Below the pieces are notes generated by a model. That model was not told where the DNA came from and did no database searches. It was given only the letters and a program-made list of their open reading frames with translations. 9,169 nucleotides of DNA, taken from Thermoanaerobacterium sp. (GTDB lineage Bacteria > Bacillota > Thermoanaerobacteria > Thermoanaerobacterales > Thermoanaerobacteraceae). Position numbers and translations under genes: made by a program. The DNA is taken from NCBI GenBank assembly GCA_029960905.1, contig JASBVU010000055.1:1-9169 (forward strand), in the 5' to 3' direction. Of the stretch, positions 1 to 6,184 are shown piece by piece. Numbering within the stretch: the first letter of the stretch is position 1; every line of letters begins with the position of its first letter.

Positions 1-1439
1 CATCGGCAGTTAGAGCCGACATAATGGCTTGTATGGCTTTAATTGCTACGTCCATCGGAAGGGACAACGATCCAATTAATGCTATATCTTTTGCGGCGGT
101 GATGATACTTTTTTTCAATCCTTTGATGTTGTTTGACATCGGATTTCAGCTATCATTTATAGCGACATTATCTATCTTGCTTTTGTATAAACCTATAAAA
201 GACATATTAAAGGTAAAAAATGAAAAATTGAGAGACGCATTTTCTGTTACTGTTGCTGCACAAGTTAGTACGATTCCTATTATCATATACTTTTTTCACA
301 GTGTTTCGGTTATTTCCCTATTGCCTAATATATTGATTGTACCAATTGTGAGTGTTGCTGTCGTATTGGGATTTTTGTCTGCAATTTTAGGTCTTATATA
401 TATGCCGCTTTCTATTCCTTTAAATCTTATAAATATACCGGTAGTTGAGATTGTTTTGTATCTTACAAAGATTTTTTCAAAAATACCACATGCATCTATG
501 AGCGTATCTCAGCCACCAGTTTACATGATGTTATTTTATTATGTTGCACTGATGTTATTGCCAAGCAATCTCAGTAGAAAATTTAAGATTAAGGCCATAT
601 CGGCAATGCTGGTTTTTTTGATGACAGTATTTGCTATAAATGCATTAGTGCCTAAAAACCTTGAAATAACTTTTCTTGATGTAGGACAAGGTGATAGCAC
701 TTTTTTAAGGGCGCCGGATGGCAAAAACATACTGATAGATGGCGGAGGAAGACCTGAATACAGCAGTTCTTCTTTTGACGTGGGGCAAGATATATTGATG
801 CCATTTTTGCTATATAAAAATGCTACATCGTTAGATGCGGTATTCATATCTCATGCTGATTATGATCATATAGGCGGAATATTGTCAATTTTAAATGATG
901 TAGATGTAAAAAGGATATTTATTGGTAAGCAGGTAGAGGATAGCGAAAACTTTAAAAAATTAATGGACATTGCTCGCAAAAAACAGATACCAGTTTTTCA
1001 ATTGTCAAAAGGCGATGCAGTAGAAATATCTGGAATAAAATATGAGGTTTTAAGCCCTGGCTCTGATGTGATTGCTGAAAATCCTATAAACAATAATGCG
1101 CTGGTTTTTAAAATGATATATAAAAATGTCAGTATATTATTTACTGGCGATATAGAAAAAGAAGCAGAAAATGAACTGTTAGATGATAATATATCATCAG
1201 ATATATTGAAAGTTCCACATCATGGTTCTAATACGTCGTCGCAAAAAGATTTTGTCGACAAAGTAAATCCTAAAATCAGTGTGATAATGGTAGGCAAAAA
1301 TAATTATGGACAACCAGATGGAGAAGTAGTAAAATATTTAGAAAGCAAATCACAGCTTTTTAGGACAGACAAAGATGGCGCCATTATCGTTGAAACGAAT
1401 GGCACATTTATACATATCAAAAAAATGATCGAGGACTGA
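1..1439 (+). CDS. comEC: ComEC/Rec2 DNA-uptake channel protein, 5'-truncated by the window edge
   Basis: This is the C-terminal part of ComEC, the inner-membrane channel that carries single-stranded DNA into the cell during natural transformation. The frame is already open at base 3, upstream of the first ATG at 24, and reads SAVRADIMA, a typical mid-Competence-domain stretch, so the true start lies outside the window. Counting from the ATG at 24, residues 1-205 are mostly hydrophobic helices of the Competence domain (DPINA, then FDIGFQLSF near 38-45). Residues 213-471 form a metallo-beta-lactamase-like domain: FLDVGQGDS (217-225), the metal-binding SHADYDH (276-282), FTGD (373-376) and PHHGS (398-402). 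The domain motifs look intact. Its stop overlaps the holA start by one base (TGATG), so the two genes are probably co-transcribed and translationally coupled. The identification is firm; whether this organism is naturally competent cannot be judged here. Confidence 0.95.
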   Translation, partial: SAVRADIMACMALIATSIGRDNDPINAISFAAVMILFFNPLMLFDIGFQLSFIATLSILLLYKPIKDILKVKNEKLRDAFSVTVAAQVSTIPIIIYFFHSVSVISLLPNILIVPIVSVAVVLGFLSAILGLIYMPLSIPLNLINIPVVEIVLYLTKIFSKIPHASMSVSQPPVYMMLFYYVALMLLPSNLSRKFKIKAISAMLVFLMTVFAINALVPKNLEITFLDVGQGDSTFLRAPDGKNILIDGGGRPEYSSSSFDVGQDILMPFLLYKNATSLDAVFISHADYDHIGGILSILNDVDVKRIFIGKQVEDSENFKKLMDIARKKQIPVFQLSKGDAVEISGIKYEVLSPGSDVIAENPINNNALVFKMIYKNVSILFTGDIEKEAENELLDDNISSDILKVPHHGSNTSSQKDFVDKVNPKISVIMVGKNNYGQPDGEVVKYLESKSQLFRTDKDGAIIVETNGTFIHIKKMIED

Positions 1440-2431
1440 TGGCAGTGAATTACAAAGAATTTCTGGAGATTATAAATAAAGGTTTTTTGCCTGCTTATGT
1501 TTTTTACGGTGAAGAAAGATTTTTGATTGATGAAGCTATTAAAAAATTAAAAAACAAGCTAATAGCTGAGGGTACTGAAATCATGAATTATTCCATTATT
1601 GAAGATGCTAATGATAAAAATATAATAGATAGTTTAGAAACTCTCCCGTTTATGTCAGAGCACAGGTTTGTTTTAATAAAAGATGATGATGTTTTAAAAA
1701 AGATAAATGACAACACAGTTGATGCCATGATTAAGCGTATTGAAAGTGGAAATACAAATAATTGTATTGCATTTGTATTTAAGGACAAAATCGACACGAG
1801 AAAAAGGATGTTTAAAGCTATAGGTAAATATGGTGCTATAGTAAATTTTGAGCATTTGAAATTTGATGAAGCAGTTAATTATGTGGGTTTTTTTGTTAGA
1901 AGTTATGGAAAGGTCATAAAAAAACCTGTGGCAGAATATATTGTAAAAAGCGTTGGTGTTGACTTATATACACTGTTGAATGAAGTCAAAAAAATTGTGT
2001 CATACAGTGATGGTAAAGAAATACTGATAGATGATGTGAAAGACGTGATATCTTCTTCAACTGATGAGAATGTATTCAAATTAGTAAATGCAATAGGTTT
2101 AAGACAGGAAAAAACAGCTATATACATATTAAACAAGATGATTTTAAATGAAGAAAATCCTATTGGGATATTAGCCATGATTGCACGACAGTTTCGAATT
2201 CTCATAAAAGCTAAATATTTGTTGATGAAAAAAATTGATAAAAAGGAACTGCAGCAAAGCTTAGGAATACCTTATTTTTCAATTAACGATATTATACAGC
2301 AATCAAGGTGTTTTAAAGAAAGAGATCTTTTAAATGCATATAAACTGTGCGTAAAATGTGACAAGGAGTTAAAATCAAGCTATGATGGCAGTCTAGCTTT
2401 GGAATCATTAATAAGAAAACTTTGTAATTAA
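1439..2431 (+). CDS. holA: DNA polymerase III subunit delta (clamp loader)
   Basis: HolA (YqeN in Bacillus) is the delta subunit of the DNA polymerase III clamp loader; it opens the beta sliding clamp so the loader can place it on primed DNA. The 330-residue product has the family's N-terminal signature, AYVFYGEERFLIDEAI at about residues 19-34, in a protein of normal length (about 330-340). Delta has the AAA+ fold without needing its own ATPase motif, and no Walker A motif is visible. The C-terminal third (from about 215, ENVFKLVNAIGLR) matches the usual helical collar region. The ATG at 1439 overlaps the comEC stop and has GAGG only 4 bases upstream. GTG at 1445 (giving MNYKEF, the commoner family N-terminus) sits 10 bases from the same GAGG and is a reasonable alternative start. 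The gene ends at the palindromic terminator shared with rpsT. Confidence 0.93.
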   Translation: MAVNYKEFLEIINKGFLPAYVFYGEERFLIDEAIKKLKNKLIAEGTEIMNYSIIEDANDKNIIDSLETLPFMSEHRFVLIKDDDVLKKINDNTVDAMIKRIESGNTNNCIAFVFKDKIDTRKRMFKAIGKYGAIVNFEHLKFDEAVNYVGFFVRSYGKVIKKPVAEYIVKSVGVDLYTLLNEVKKIVSYSDGKEILIDDVKDVISSSTDENVFKLVNAIGLRQEKTAIYILNKMILNEENPIGILAMIARQFRILIKAKYLLMKKIDKKELQQSLGIPYFSINDIIQQSRCFKERDLLNAYKLCVKCDKELKSSYDGSLALESLIRKLCN

Positions 2432-2455
2432 AAAAGCGTACGACGTACGCTTTTT
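2431..2455. terminator. Bidirectional intrinsic terminator between holA and rpsT
   Basis: The 25 bases are an almost perfect palindrome: an 11-bp stem (AAAAAGCGTAC / GTACGCTTTTT) around a 3-base loop. The A-run on one side becomes the U-run on the other, so the hairpin can end transcription from both holA (rightward) and rpsT (leftward). It overlaps the last base of the holA stop codon and two bases of the rpsT stop codon. Confidence 0.9.
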
Positions 2456-2720
2456 AAGCATTTAATGCATTAAATTTTGCATATAATCTTGATTTTTTTC
2501 TTGCAACCGTGTTTTTGTGTAATGTGCCTTTTGAATATGCTTTATCAAGTTCTCTTATTGCATTAATTAAAGCTGCTTTTGTATTATCTATGTTACCTTC
2601 TGCTAAACTCTTTTCGAATTTAGAAATAGCTGTTCTAACTCTTGATTTTACTATTTTATTCTCCAATGTTCTTCTTTTTGTTACAAGTATTCTTTTCTTA
2701 GCTGACTTTATGTTTGCCAA
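2454..2720 (-). CDS. rpsT: 30S ribosomal protein S20, TTG start
   Basis: S20 is a primary 16S rRNA-binding protein of the small ribosomal subunit. The 88-residue product begins MANIKSAKKRI, the canonical S20 N-terminus, and is rich in Lys/Arg throughout, with ARKKSRLYAKFN near the C-terminus. The start chosen is TTG at 2720-2718: AGGAGG (2734-2729) lies 8 bases upstream, and this start reproduces the conserved N-terminus. A longer frame starting at GTG 2729 would add three residues, but that GTG is inside the Shine-Dalgarno sequence and is not credible. The gene is monocistronic, convergent with holA, divergent from the PF04020 gene, and has its own promoter at 2752-2780. E. coli rpsT is also known to start with UUG, which contributes to its autoregulation; whether that applies here is inference. 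Confidence 0.95.
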   Translation of the reverse strand: MANIKSAKKRILVTKRRTLENKIVKSRVRTAISKFEKSLAEGNIDNTKAALINAIRELDKAYSKGTLHKNTVARKKSRLYAKFNALNA

Positions 2721-2727
2721 ACCATTC

Positions 2728-2734
2728 ACCTCCT
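2728..2734 (-). promoter_or_regulatory. rpsT ribosome binding site
   Basis: AGGAGGT on the minus strand, with 8 bases between AGGAGG and the TTG at 2720. It decides the start, because the alternative GTG (2729-2727) overlaps it. Confidence 0.85.
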
Positions 2735-2751
2735 CAAATCAATCAAAAGTA

Positions 2752-2780
2752 ATTTTACCACGAAAAAGCATTTTTTGCAA
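2752..2780 (-). promoter_or_regulatory. Sigma-A promoter of rpsT
   Basis: On the minus strand a -35 box TTGCAA (2780-2775) is followed after exactly 17 bases by a -10 box TAAAAT (2757-2752). This is close to the TTGACA/TATAAT consensus with ideal spacing. Transcription would begin near 2745, giving a leader of about 25 bases before the TTG. This suits a strongly expressed ribosomal protein gene. Confidence 0.75.
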
Positions 2781-2816
2781 TACAATTCAAGAAAGCAGTT
2801 TAGTACAAGCTTTAGG

Positions 2817-2846
2817 CGAATAATATTTTTTAAAATGTCAATTATA
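2817..2846 (+). promoter_or_regulatory. Possible forespore (sigma-G-like) promoter of the PF04020-gpr operon
   Basis: CGAATA (2817-2822) lies 17 bases before AATTATA (2840-2846). This resembles the B. subtilis sigma-G pattern TGAATA / CATnnTA, with one mismatch in the -35 box and the first C missing in the -10 box. The predicted start near 2852 would leave a very short leader at the Shine-Dalgarno, which counts against it. A weak sigma-A alternative is TTTAGT (2799-2804), 16 bases, TAATAT (2821-2826). In an AT-rich region either match could arise by chance. gpr is a forespore gene in Bacillus, which is why a forespore promoter was sought. Confidence 0.3.
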
Positions 2847-2851
2847 TTTTT

Positions 2852-2857
2852 AGGAGG
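2852..2857 (+). promoter_or_regulatory. Ribosome binding site of the PF04020 membrane protein gene
   Basis: AGGAGG followed by 7 bases and ATG at 2865. It fixes the start of the small membrane protein at 2865 rather than at an in-frame ATG 90 bases upstream (2775), which has no comparable site. Confidence 0.85.
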
Positions 2858-2864
2858 TGATTTT

Positions 2865-3191
2865 ATGTTAAAAGCGATTATAAGGTTTGTTGTATCGGCA
2901 ATTGTTTTAATGATTGTAGGTTACCTTGTTCCAGGCTTTAGTGTAGCTGGATTTTGGGGTGCTTTGATATCAGCAATTGTGATTGCTTTGCTAGGCTATA
3001 TAGTTGAAGCAATGCTTGGTCAAAATGTATCGCCAAGGAGTAGAGGTGTTGTTGGTTTCGTAGTTGCGGCAATAGTAATATATGTATCTCAGTTTATAGT
3101 TCCAACGATACATGCTACAATATTAGGTTCAATAATAGCTGCATTTGTGATCGGGCTTGTTGATGCTTTTATACCTACAGAATTGAGGTGA
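2865..3191 (+). CDS. Small four-helix membrane protein, PF04020 (phage holin 4_2 / YvlD-like)
   Basis: The 108-residue product is almost entirely hydrophobic, with four likely membrane helices at about residues 4-24, 29-50, 60-80 and 85-103. A short polar loop (GQNVSPRSRG, 52-61) separates two halves that look alike: each ends in a Pro-Gly or Pro-Thr turn after a helix (VPGFSVAG and VPTIHATILG). This pattern matches the PF04020 family, called 'phage holin family' in databases and including Bacillus YvlD. No holin activity is implied and the cellular role is unknown. The gene lies 4 bases before gpr and probably shares its transcript. The only other link visible is that position, so a role in the forespore membrane is inference. 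No phage genes surround it. Confidence 0.8.
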   Translation: MLKAIIRFVVSAIVLMIVGYLVPGFSVAGFWGALISAIVIALLGYIVEAMLGQNVSPRSRGVVGFVVAAIVIYVSQFIVPTIHATILGSIIAAFVIGLVDAFIPTELR

Positions 3192-3195
3192 GGTT

Positions 3196-4167
3196 ATGTT
3201 CAATATAAGGACAGATCTTGCTGTTGAAGCCCGTGAACTGTATAAAGGTGGACAGGCAGGAGAAATTCCAGGTGTTTTAGTCGATGAAAGCCAAGATGAC
3301 GGAATAAAAATAGTAAAAGTAAGCATTTTGGACGATGACGGTGCTAAAACGATGGGCAAACCGATAGGAGATTATATAACTATAGAGGCACCTGACTTAA
3401 AGTACAGGGACATTGAACTTGAAGGCAAAGTGGCACAAAAACTTGCTGATGTGATAAAGAAAATTTCTAATGTGAATGTCAATATGAAAGTCCTTGTAAT
3501 AGGGCTGGGAAATTGGAATGTAACTCCAGATGCACTTGGACCGAAAGCCATTGAGAATATTGTTGTGACTCGCCACTTGAAAGAATTAGCACCTCTGCAA
3601 TTTGGCGAAAATATATGTTCTGTAAGCGCTATGGCTCCAGGTGTATTAGGTATAACAGGTATTGAGACGGCAGAAATAGTTAAAAGCGTTGTTGATAAAA
3701 TAAAACCTGATTTAGTCATTACAATAGATGCTCTCGCATCGAGGCGAGTTGAAAGGCTTGCCACAACAATACAAATTTCAAATACAGGTATTAGTCCTGG
3801 CTCTGGAATAGGAAATAAAAGATCTGCCATCAACGTGGAAAGTTTAGGTGTTCCTGTAATTGCAATAGGTGTTCCAACTGTAGTAGATGCAGCTACAATT
3901 GCCAATGATACTATAGAACATCTTGAAACTGCATTAAAAAATAATGTGGAAAGTGGCAGCCCTCTATACAATGTATTGAAAAACATGAATGATGAAGATA
4001 AGTACGCTCTAATAAAAGAGGTATTAAGTCCAGAAGAAAACCTCATAGTCACGCCGAAAGAAATTGATCTGCTCATTAAAAACATCTCGTCTATTTTGTC
4101 AAGAGGAATTAATTTAGCTCTTCAGCCTAATTTGACAGTAGATGAGATGAACCAACTTGTACATTAA
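3196..4167 (+). CDS. gpr: Spore germination protease GPR (family A25)
   Basis: GPR degrades the small acid-soluble proteins (SASP) that coat spore DNA, freeing amino acids at germination. It is made in the forespore as an inactive zymogen that cuts itself. The 323-residue product has the hallmark N-terminal RTDLAVEA (5-12), LGNWNVTPDALGP (104-116) and TIDALASRR (176-184). Asp112 and Asp178 are 66 residues apart, the same spacing as the Asp127/Asp193 pair implicated in B. megaterium GPR. By analogy with Bacillus, where the cut falls at RTD|LAVE, the propeptide here would be only 7 residues instead of 15-16. The ATG at 3196 follows GAGGTGA (3185-3191), which overlaps the end of the upstream membrane protein gene, so coupled translation is likely. 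The assignment is firm; the exact processing site is inferred. Confidence 0.96.
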   Translation: MFNIRTDLAVEARELYKGGQAGEIPGVLVDESQDDGIKIVKVSILDDDGAKTMGKPIGDYITIEAPDLKYRDIELEGKVAQKLADVIKKISNVNVNMKVLVIGLGNWNVTPDALGPKAIENIVVTRHLKELAPLQFGENICSVSAMAPGVLGITGIETAEIVKSVVDKIKPDLVITIDALASRRVERLATTIQISNTGISPGSGIGNKRSAINVESLGVPVIAIGVPTVVDAATIANDTIEHLETALKNNVESGSPLYNVLKNMNDEDKYALIKEVLSPEENLIVTPKEIDLLIKNISSILSRGINLALQPNLTVDEMNQLVH

Positions 4168-4174
4168 ATTAGTA

Positions 4175-4201
4175 ATAAAGCACTTCTCTTGTGAATAATT
4201 T
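4175..4201 (+). promoter_or_regulatory. Possible sigma-E-like promoter inside the gpr-spoIIP hairpin
   Basis: ATA (4175-4177) is followed after 16 bases by AATAATTT (4194-4201), matching four of the five fixed positions of the sigma-E pattern ATA-N16-18-CATAnnnT. A start near 4208 would fall in the loop of the inverted repeat. The region is AT-rich, so chance matches are expected. It is listed because B. subtilis spoIIP is known to have a mother-cell sigma-E promoter. Confidence 0.25.
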
Positions 4202-4229
4202 ATAGTATAAAACTAAAGAGAGGTGCTTT
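4177..4229 (+). promoter_or_regulatory. Inverted repeat that sequesters the spoIIP ribosome binding site
   Basis: AAAGCACTTCTCTT (4177-4190) pairs with AAGAGAGGTGCTTT (4216-4229) over 14 consecutive base pairs, one of them G-U, around a 25-base loop. The spoIIP Shine-Dalgarno GAGAGG (4218-4223) lies wholly in the right arm, and the TTG start (4232) is just outside. There is no U-run after the stem, so a terminator is less likely than control of translation, although attenuation of gpr readthrough cannot be excluded. Confidence 0.65.
4218..4223 (+). promoter_or_regulatory. spoIIP ribosome binding site
   Basis: GAGAGG lies 8 bases upstream of the TTG at 4232. The in-frame GTG at 4223 overlaps the site by one base, so it cannot be its start; this places initiation at the TTG. 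Confidence 0.75.
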
Positions 4230-4231
4230 CA

Positions 4232-5419
4232 TTGTACAGAAGTTCGTTAAGGTATTATCGCCTTAAAAAGGTATCTTTCATGATTTTATTGCTCTTTAAT
4301 ATTTTATTTTATAGGTGGCTTATGACAGATGACATAAAAGCTGCCAATATAAATTTTGAAACAGAGGCTTTTGCTGAAGAGTACAATAGCATAAATGGCA
4401 TGTTTATAAGCGCTTTAAATTATACGATGCCGGCTGTTGATGTAGGCTATAAAACTCAAGGATTTTATGATAGAGATTTAACTATAGCTTCAATGTTTAA
4501 TCTAAATCAAAGTGATCCTCTTAAAATATTAAAATACCAAATTCCCATCATTTCTCAAACAGACAAAGGAGAAAAAGAGAATACATCTAAAATGCAAGTT
4601 GTGGGAAATCGTGAGTCTAACGTCAATCAAAACAAGAATAGCGAAGTCGTAAATACAACACCAAAAGAAAATGGAACAGCTACAACCGAAACAAATGTCA
4701 ATAGCGTTGATCCTGGGAAGCCGCTCATATTGCTTTACCATACACATACGATGGAATCGTACGTTGCGACTTTAAAAAACAAATATGTTGCAGCATACGG
4801 GTATGATAGAACAAATGATCTCAATTACAACGTGGTAAGGGTAGGAGATAGTTTGACGGAATATTTGACTAAAGATTACGGAATTAGCGTTTTGCATGAT
4901 CGTTCAATACACGATTACAACTATGATCAGTCATATTACAATTCTTCCTTATCAGTGAAAAAATATTTGGATGAGTATCCATCTATCAAGGTGACGATTG
5001 ATTTACACCGCGATGGATACGGAAGTGTAATGCAGCCGGGAGTGGACAGCATTCCTGTTTTAAGCAGCCTACCAAATCAAGATTACAGAAAAAAATATAC
5101 AATGGAAATAAATGGGCAGACAGTAGCAAGGATCATGTTCATAATTGGTTCTAGAAGAACTGCCGATATGAATGAAGACTGGAAAAAGAATTATGAATTT
5201 GCAAAACAGATTAGCGATAAGTTGAATGAATTATACCCAGGCATATCATTGGGTATAGAGATTCATCAATACGCTGAATACAACCAACACTTTTCAGAGA
5301 AAGGAATTCTGATTGAACTAGGCAGTAATTACAATACTCTGGAAGAAGCCTTAAATTCCACTCCATACTTGGCGAAAGCAATATATTTAGCATTGAAAGA
5401 TGATGGGCTTGCCAAATAA
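4232..5419 (+). CDS. spoIIP: Stage II sporulation protein P (engulfment peptidoglycan hydrolase), TTG start
   Basis: SpoIIP is the amidase/endopeptidase of the SpoIIDMP complex that thins septal peptidoglycan and drives engulfment of the forespore. With the TTG at 4232 the product is 395 residues. It has a basic N-terminus, one membrane anchor (about 14-30), and an outer region with a low-complexity Asn/Lys/Thr-rich linker (about 109-158). The catalytic domain follows, with LLYHTHTMESY (167-177), VTIDLHRDG (254-262) and the C-terminal GIEIHQY (341-347) and LIELGSN (360-366). The His and Glu residues in these motifs are the expected zinc-site and catalytic residues of the family. The gene follows gpr by 64 bases, as in Bacillus, but the leader holds an inverted repeat covering its ribosome binding site. 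In Bacillus it is read both from gpr and from its own sigma-E promoter. Here the next gene is cwlD, facing the other way, not lepA. Confidence 0.95.
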   Translation: MYRSSLRYYRLKKVSFMILLLFNILFYRWLMTDDIKAANINFETEAFAEEYNSINGMFISALNYTMPAVDVGYKTQGFYDRDLTIASMFNLNQSDPLKILKYQIPIISQTDKGEKENTSKMQVVGNRESNVNQNKNSEVVNTTPKENGTATTETNVNSVDPGKPLILLYHTHTMESYVATLKNKYVAAYGYDRTNDLNYNVVRVGDSLTEYLTKDYGISVLHDRSIHDYNYDQSYYNSSLSVKKYLDEYPSIKVTIDLHRDGYGSVMQPGVDSIPVLSSLPNQDYRKKYTMEINGQTVARIMFIIGSRRTADMNEDWKKNYEFAKQISDKLNELYPGISLGIEIHQYAEYNQHFSEKGILIELGSNYNTLEEALNSTPYLAKAIYLALKDDGLAK

Positions 5420-5441
5420 TGAGGTTTTGCCTCATTATTTG
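5413..5441. terminator. Bidirectional hairpin between spoIIP and cwlD
   Basis: A perfect 12-bp stem, CAAATAATGAGG / CCTCATTATTTG, closes a 5-base loop (TTTTG). The left arm contains the spoIIP stop codon and the right arm the cwlD stop codon. The outer AT-rich part can act as the A/U flank of a GAGG-CCTC core in both directions. No long U-run follows on either strand, so efficiency is uncertain. Confidence 0.7.
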
Positions 5442-6133
5442 CTTTCAAAGTATTTTTCTAAACCAACCGCAATGCCTTCTGATAGCTTTTTTAAATAGTC
5501 CTTGTTGACAAGCAGATTTTTGTCGTCATTGTTTGTGATAAAACCGAGTTCGACTAAAATTCCTGTCTTTTTTGCATTTGTCAGCAAAAAGTAGTCTGCA
5601 ACATTTGGATTTCTGTTTGTTCCAGCAATGGCATTTAAGGAATCTTGCACATATGACGCCAATGTTTTACTGTTTATATTAGTATTTGAGTAAAAAACCA
5701 TTGGACCTTTTACATACGGAGCATTGTTGACAGCGTTGACGTGTATGCTTATATATGCATCGATATTGTTATTGTTTATTATATTTACTCTCGCTTTTAA
5801 ATCGCGCCTATGTCTATAGTCATTGTCTTTGCATAGATTTTCTAAAGAAACATCTTTATCTCTTGTCATGATTACTTTGGATCCACGTCTTAGTAACTCT
5901 GTTTTCAAGATTAACGATGCTTCTAAGTTAATGTTTTTTTCAAGTATATTTCCAGAGCTTGTACCACCATCAATTCCTCCATGTCCAGGATCGATGAGTA
6001 TGGTTTTATCTTTTAATGGGCTGTGTTGTGCTGAAAATGCCGCATTAGTGTTGAATATTAACGGTAAAATTGTGGATAATAGTACCAAAGATATGGTACA
6101 ATATATACAAATGAATTTAAATGATTTTTTCAA
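5435..6133 (-). CDS. cwlD: CwlD N-acetylmuramoyl-L-alanine amidase (spore cortex), TTG start
   Basis: This is an Amidase_3 zinc enzyme that cleaves the stem peptide from muramic acid. CwlD is the sporulation member, needed to make the muramic-delta-lactam of the spore cortex that germination enzymes recognise. With the TTG at 6133 the product is 232 residues: MKKSFKF, one hydrophobic signal/anchor helix (about 6-27), then the catalytic domain. Expected zinc ligands are His51 in DPGHGG, Glu65 in ILEKN and His131 in SIHVNA, and the catalytic Glu195 is in VELGF. Length and N-terminal anchor fit CwlD better than larger vegetative amidases. A longer frame from TTG 6148 would place the GGGGG Shine-Dalgarno-like run inside the coding region, so the shorter start is preferred. 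It is convergent with spoIIP and divergent from the membrane protein gene at 6235. The amidase call is firm; the name rests on size and context. Confidence 0.88.
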   Translation of the reverse strand: MKKSFKFICIYCTISLVLLSTILPLIFNTNAAFSAQHSPLKDKTILIDPGHGGIDGGTSSGNILEKNINLEASLILKTELLRRGSKVIMTRDKDVSLENLCKDNDYRHRRDLKARVNIINNNNIDAYISIHVNAVNNAPYVKGPMVFYSNTNINSKTLASYVQDSLNAIAGTNRNPNVADYFLLTNAKKTGILVELGFITNNDDKNLLVNKDYLKKLSEGIAVGLEKYFESK

Positions 6134-6141
6134 TTTTGATG

Positions 6142-6146
6142 CCCCC
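6142..6146 (-). promoter_or_regulatory. Probable cwlD ribosome binding site
   Basis: GGGGG on the minus strand sits 8 bases upstream of the TTG at 6133. It can pair with the CCUCC of 16S rRNA through one G-U pair. It is a weaker site than those of neighbouring genes, and it argues against the upstream TTG at 6148. Confidence 0.55.
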
Positions 6147-6184
6147 AATCTATTTTTATGTTTAGATAAAAAGAGGCTTATTAT

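Noticed and set aside
2509..2823. Plus-strand open frame across rpsT
   Set aside because: It is antisense to S20 and has no family resemblance.
2833..2838. Perfect TTGACA on the minus strand near 2841-2836 as the rpsT -35 box
   Set aside because: No acceptable -10 box lies 15-19 bases downstream, whereas TTGCAA-N17-TAAAAT at 2752-2780 is complete and nearer the gene.
2775..2864. Upstream ATG extending the PF04020 protein by 30 residues
   Set aside because: No Shine-Dalgarno sequence precedes it, the ATG at 2865 has a textbook one, and the extension would overlap the rpsT promoter region.
2865..3191. Prophage remnant suggested by the 'holin' family name
   Set aside because: No endolysin, structural or integrase gene is nearby; PF04020 proteins are common chromosomal membrane proteins.
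3372..4085. Long (237-codon) minus-strand open frame opposite gpr
   Set aside because: It lies wholly inside the convincing gpr gene, has no ribosome binding site or recognisable motif, and is best explained as a shadow of gpr codon use.
4177..4229. Classical rho-independent terminator for gpr
   Set aside because: The stem is not followed by a U-run and the loop is long (25 bases); covering the spoIIP ribosome binding site explains it better.
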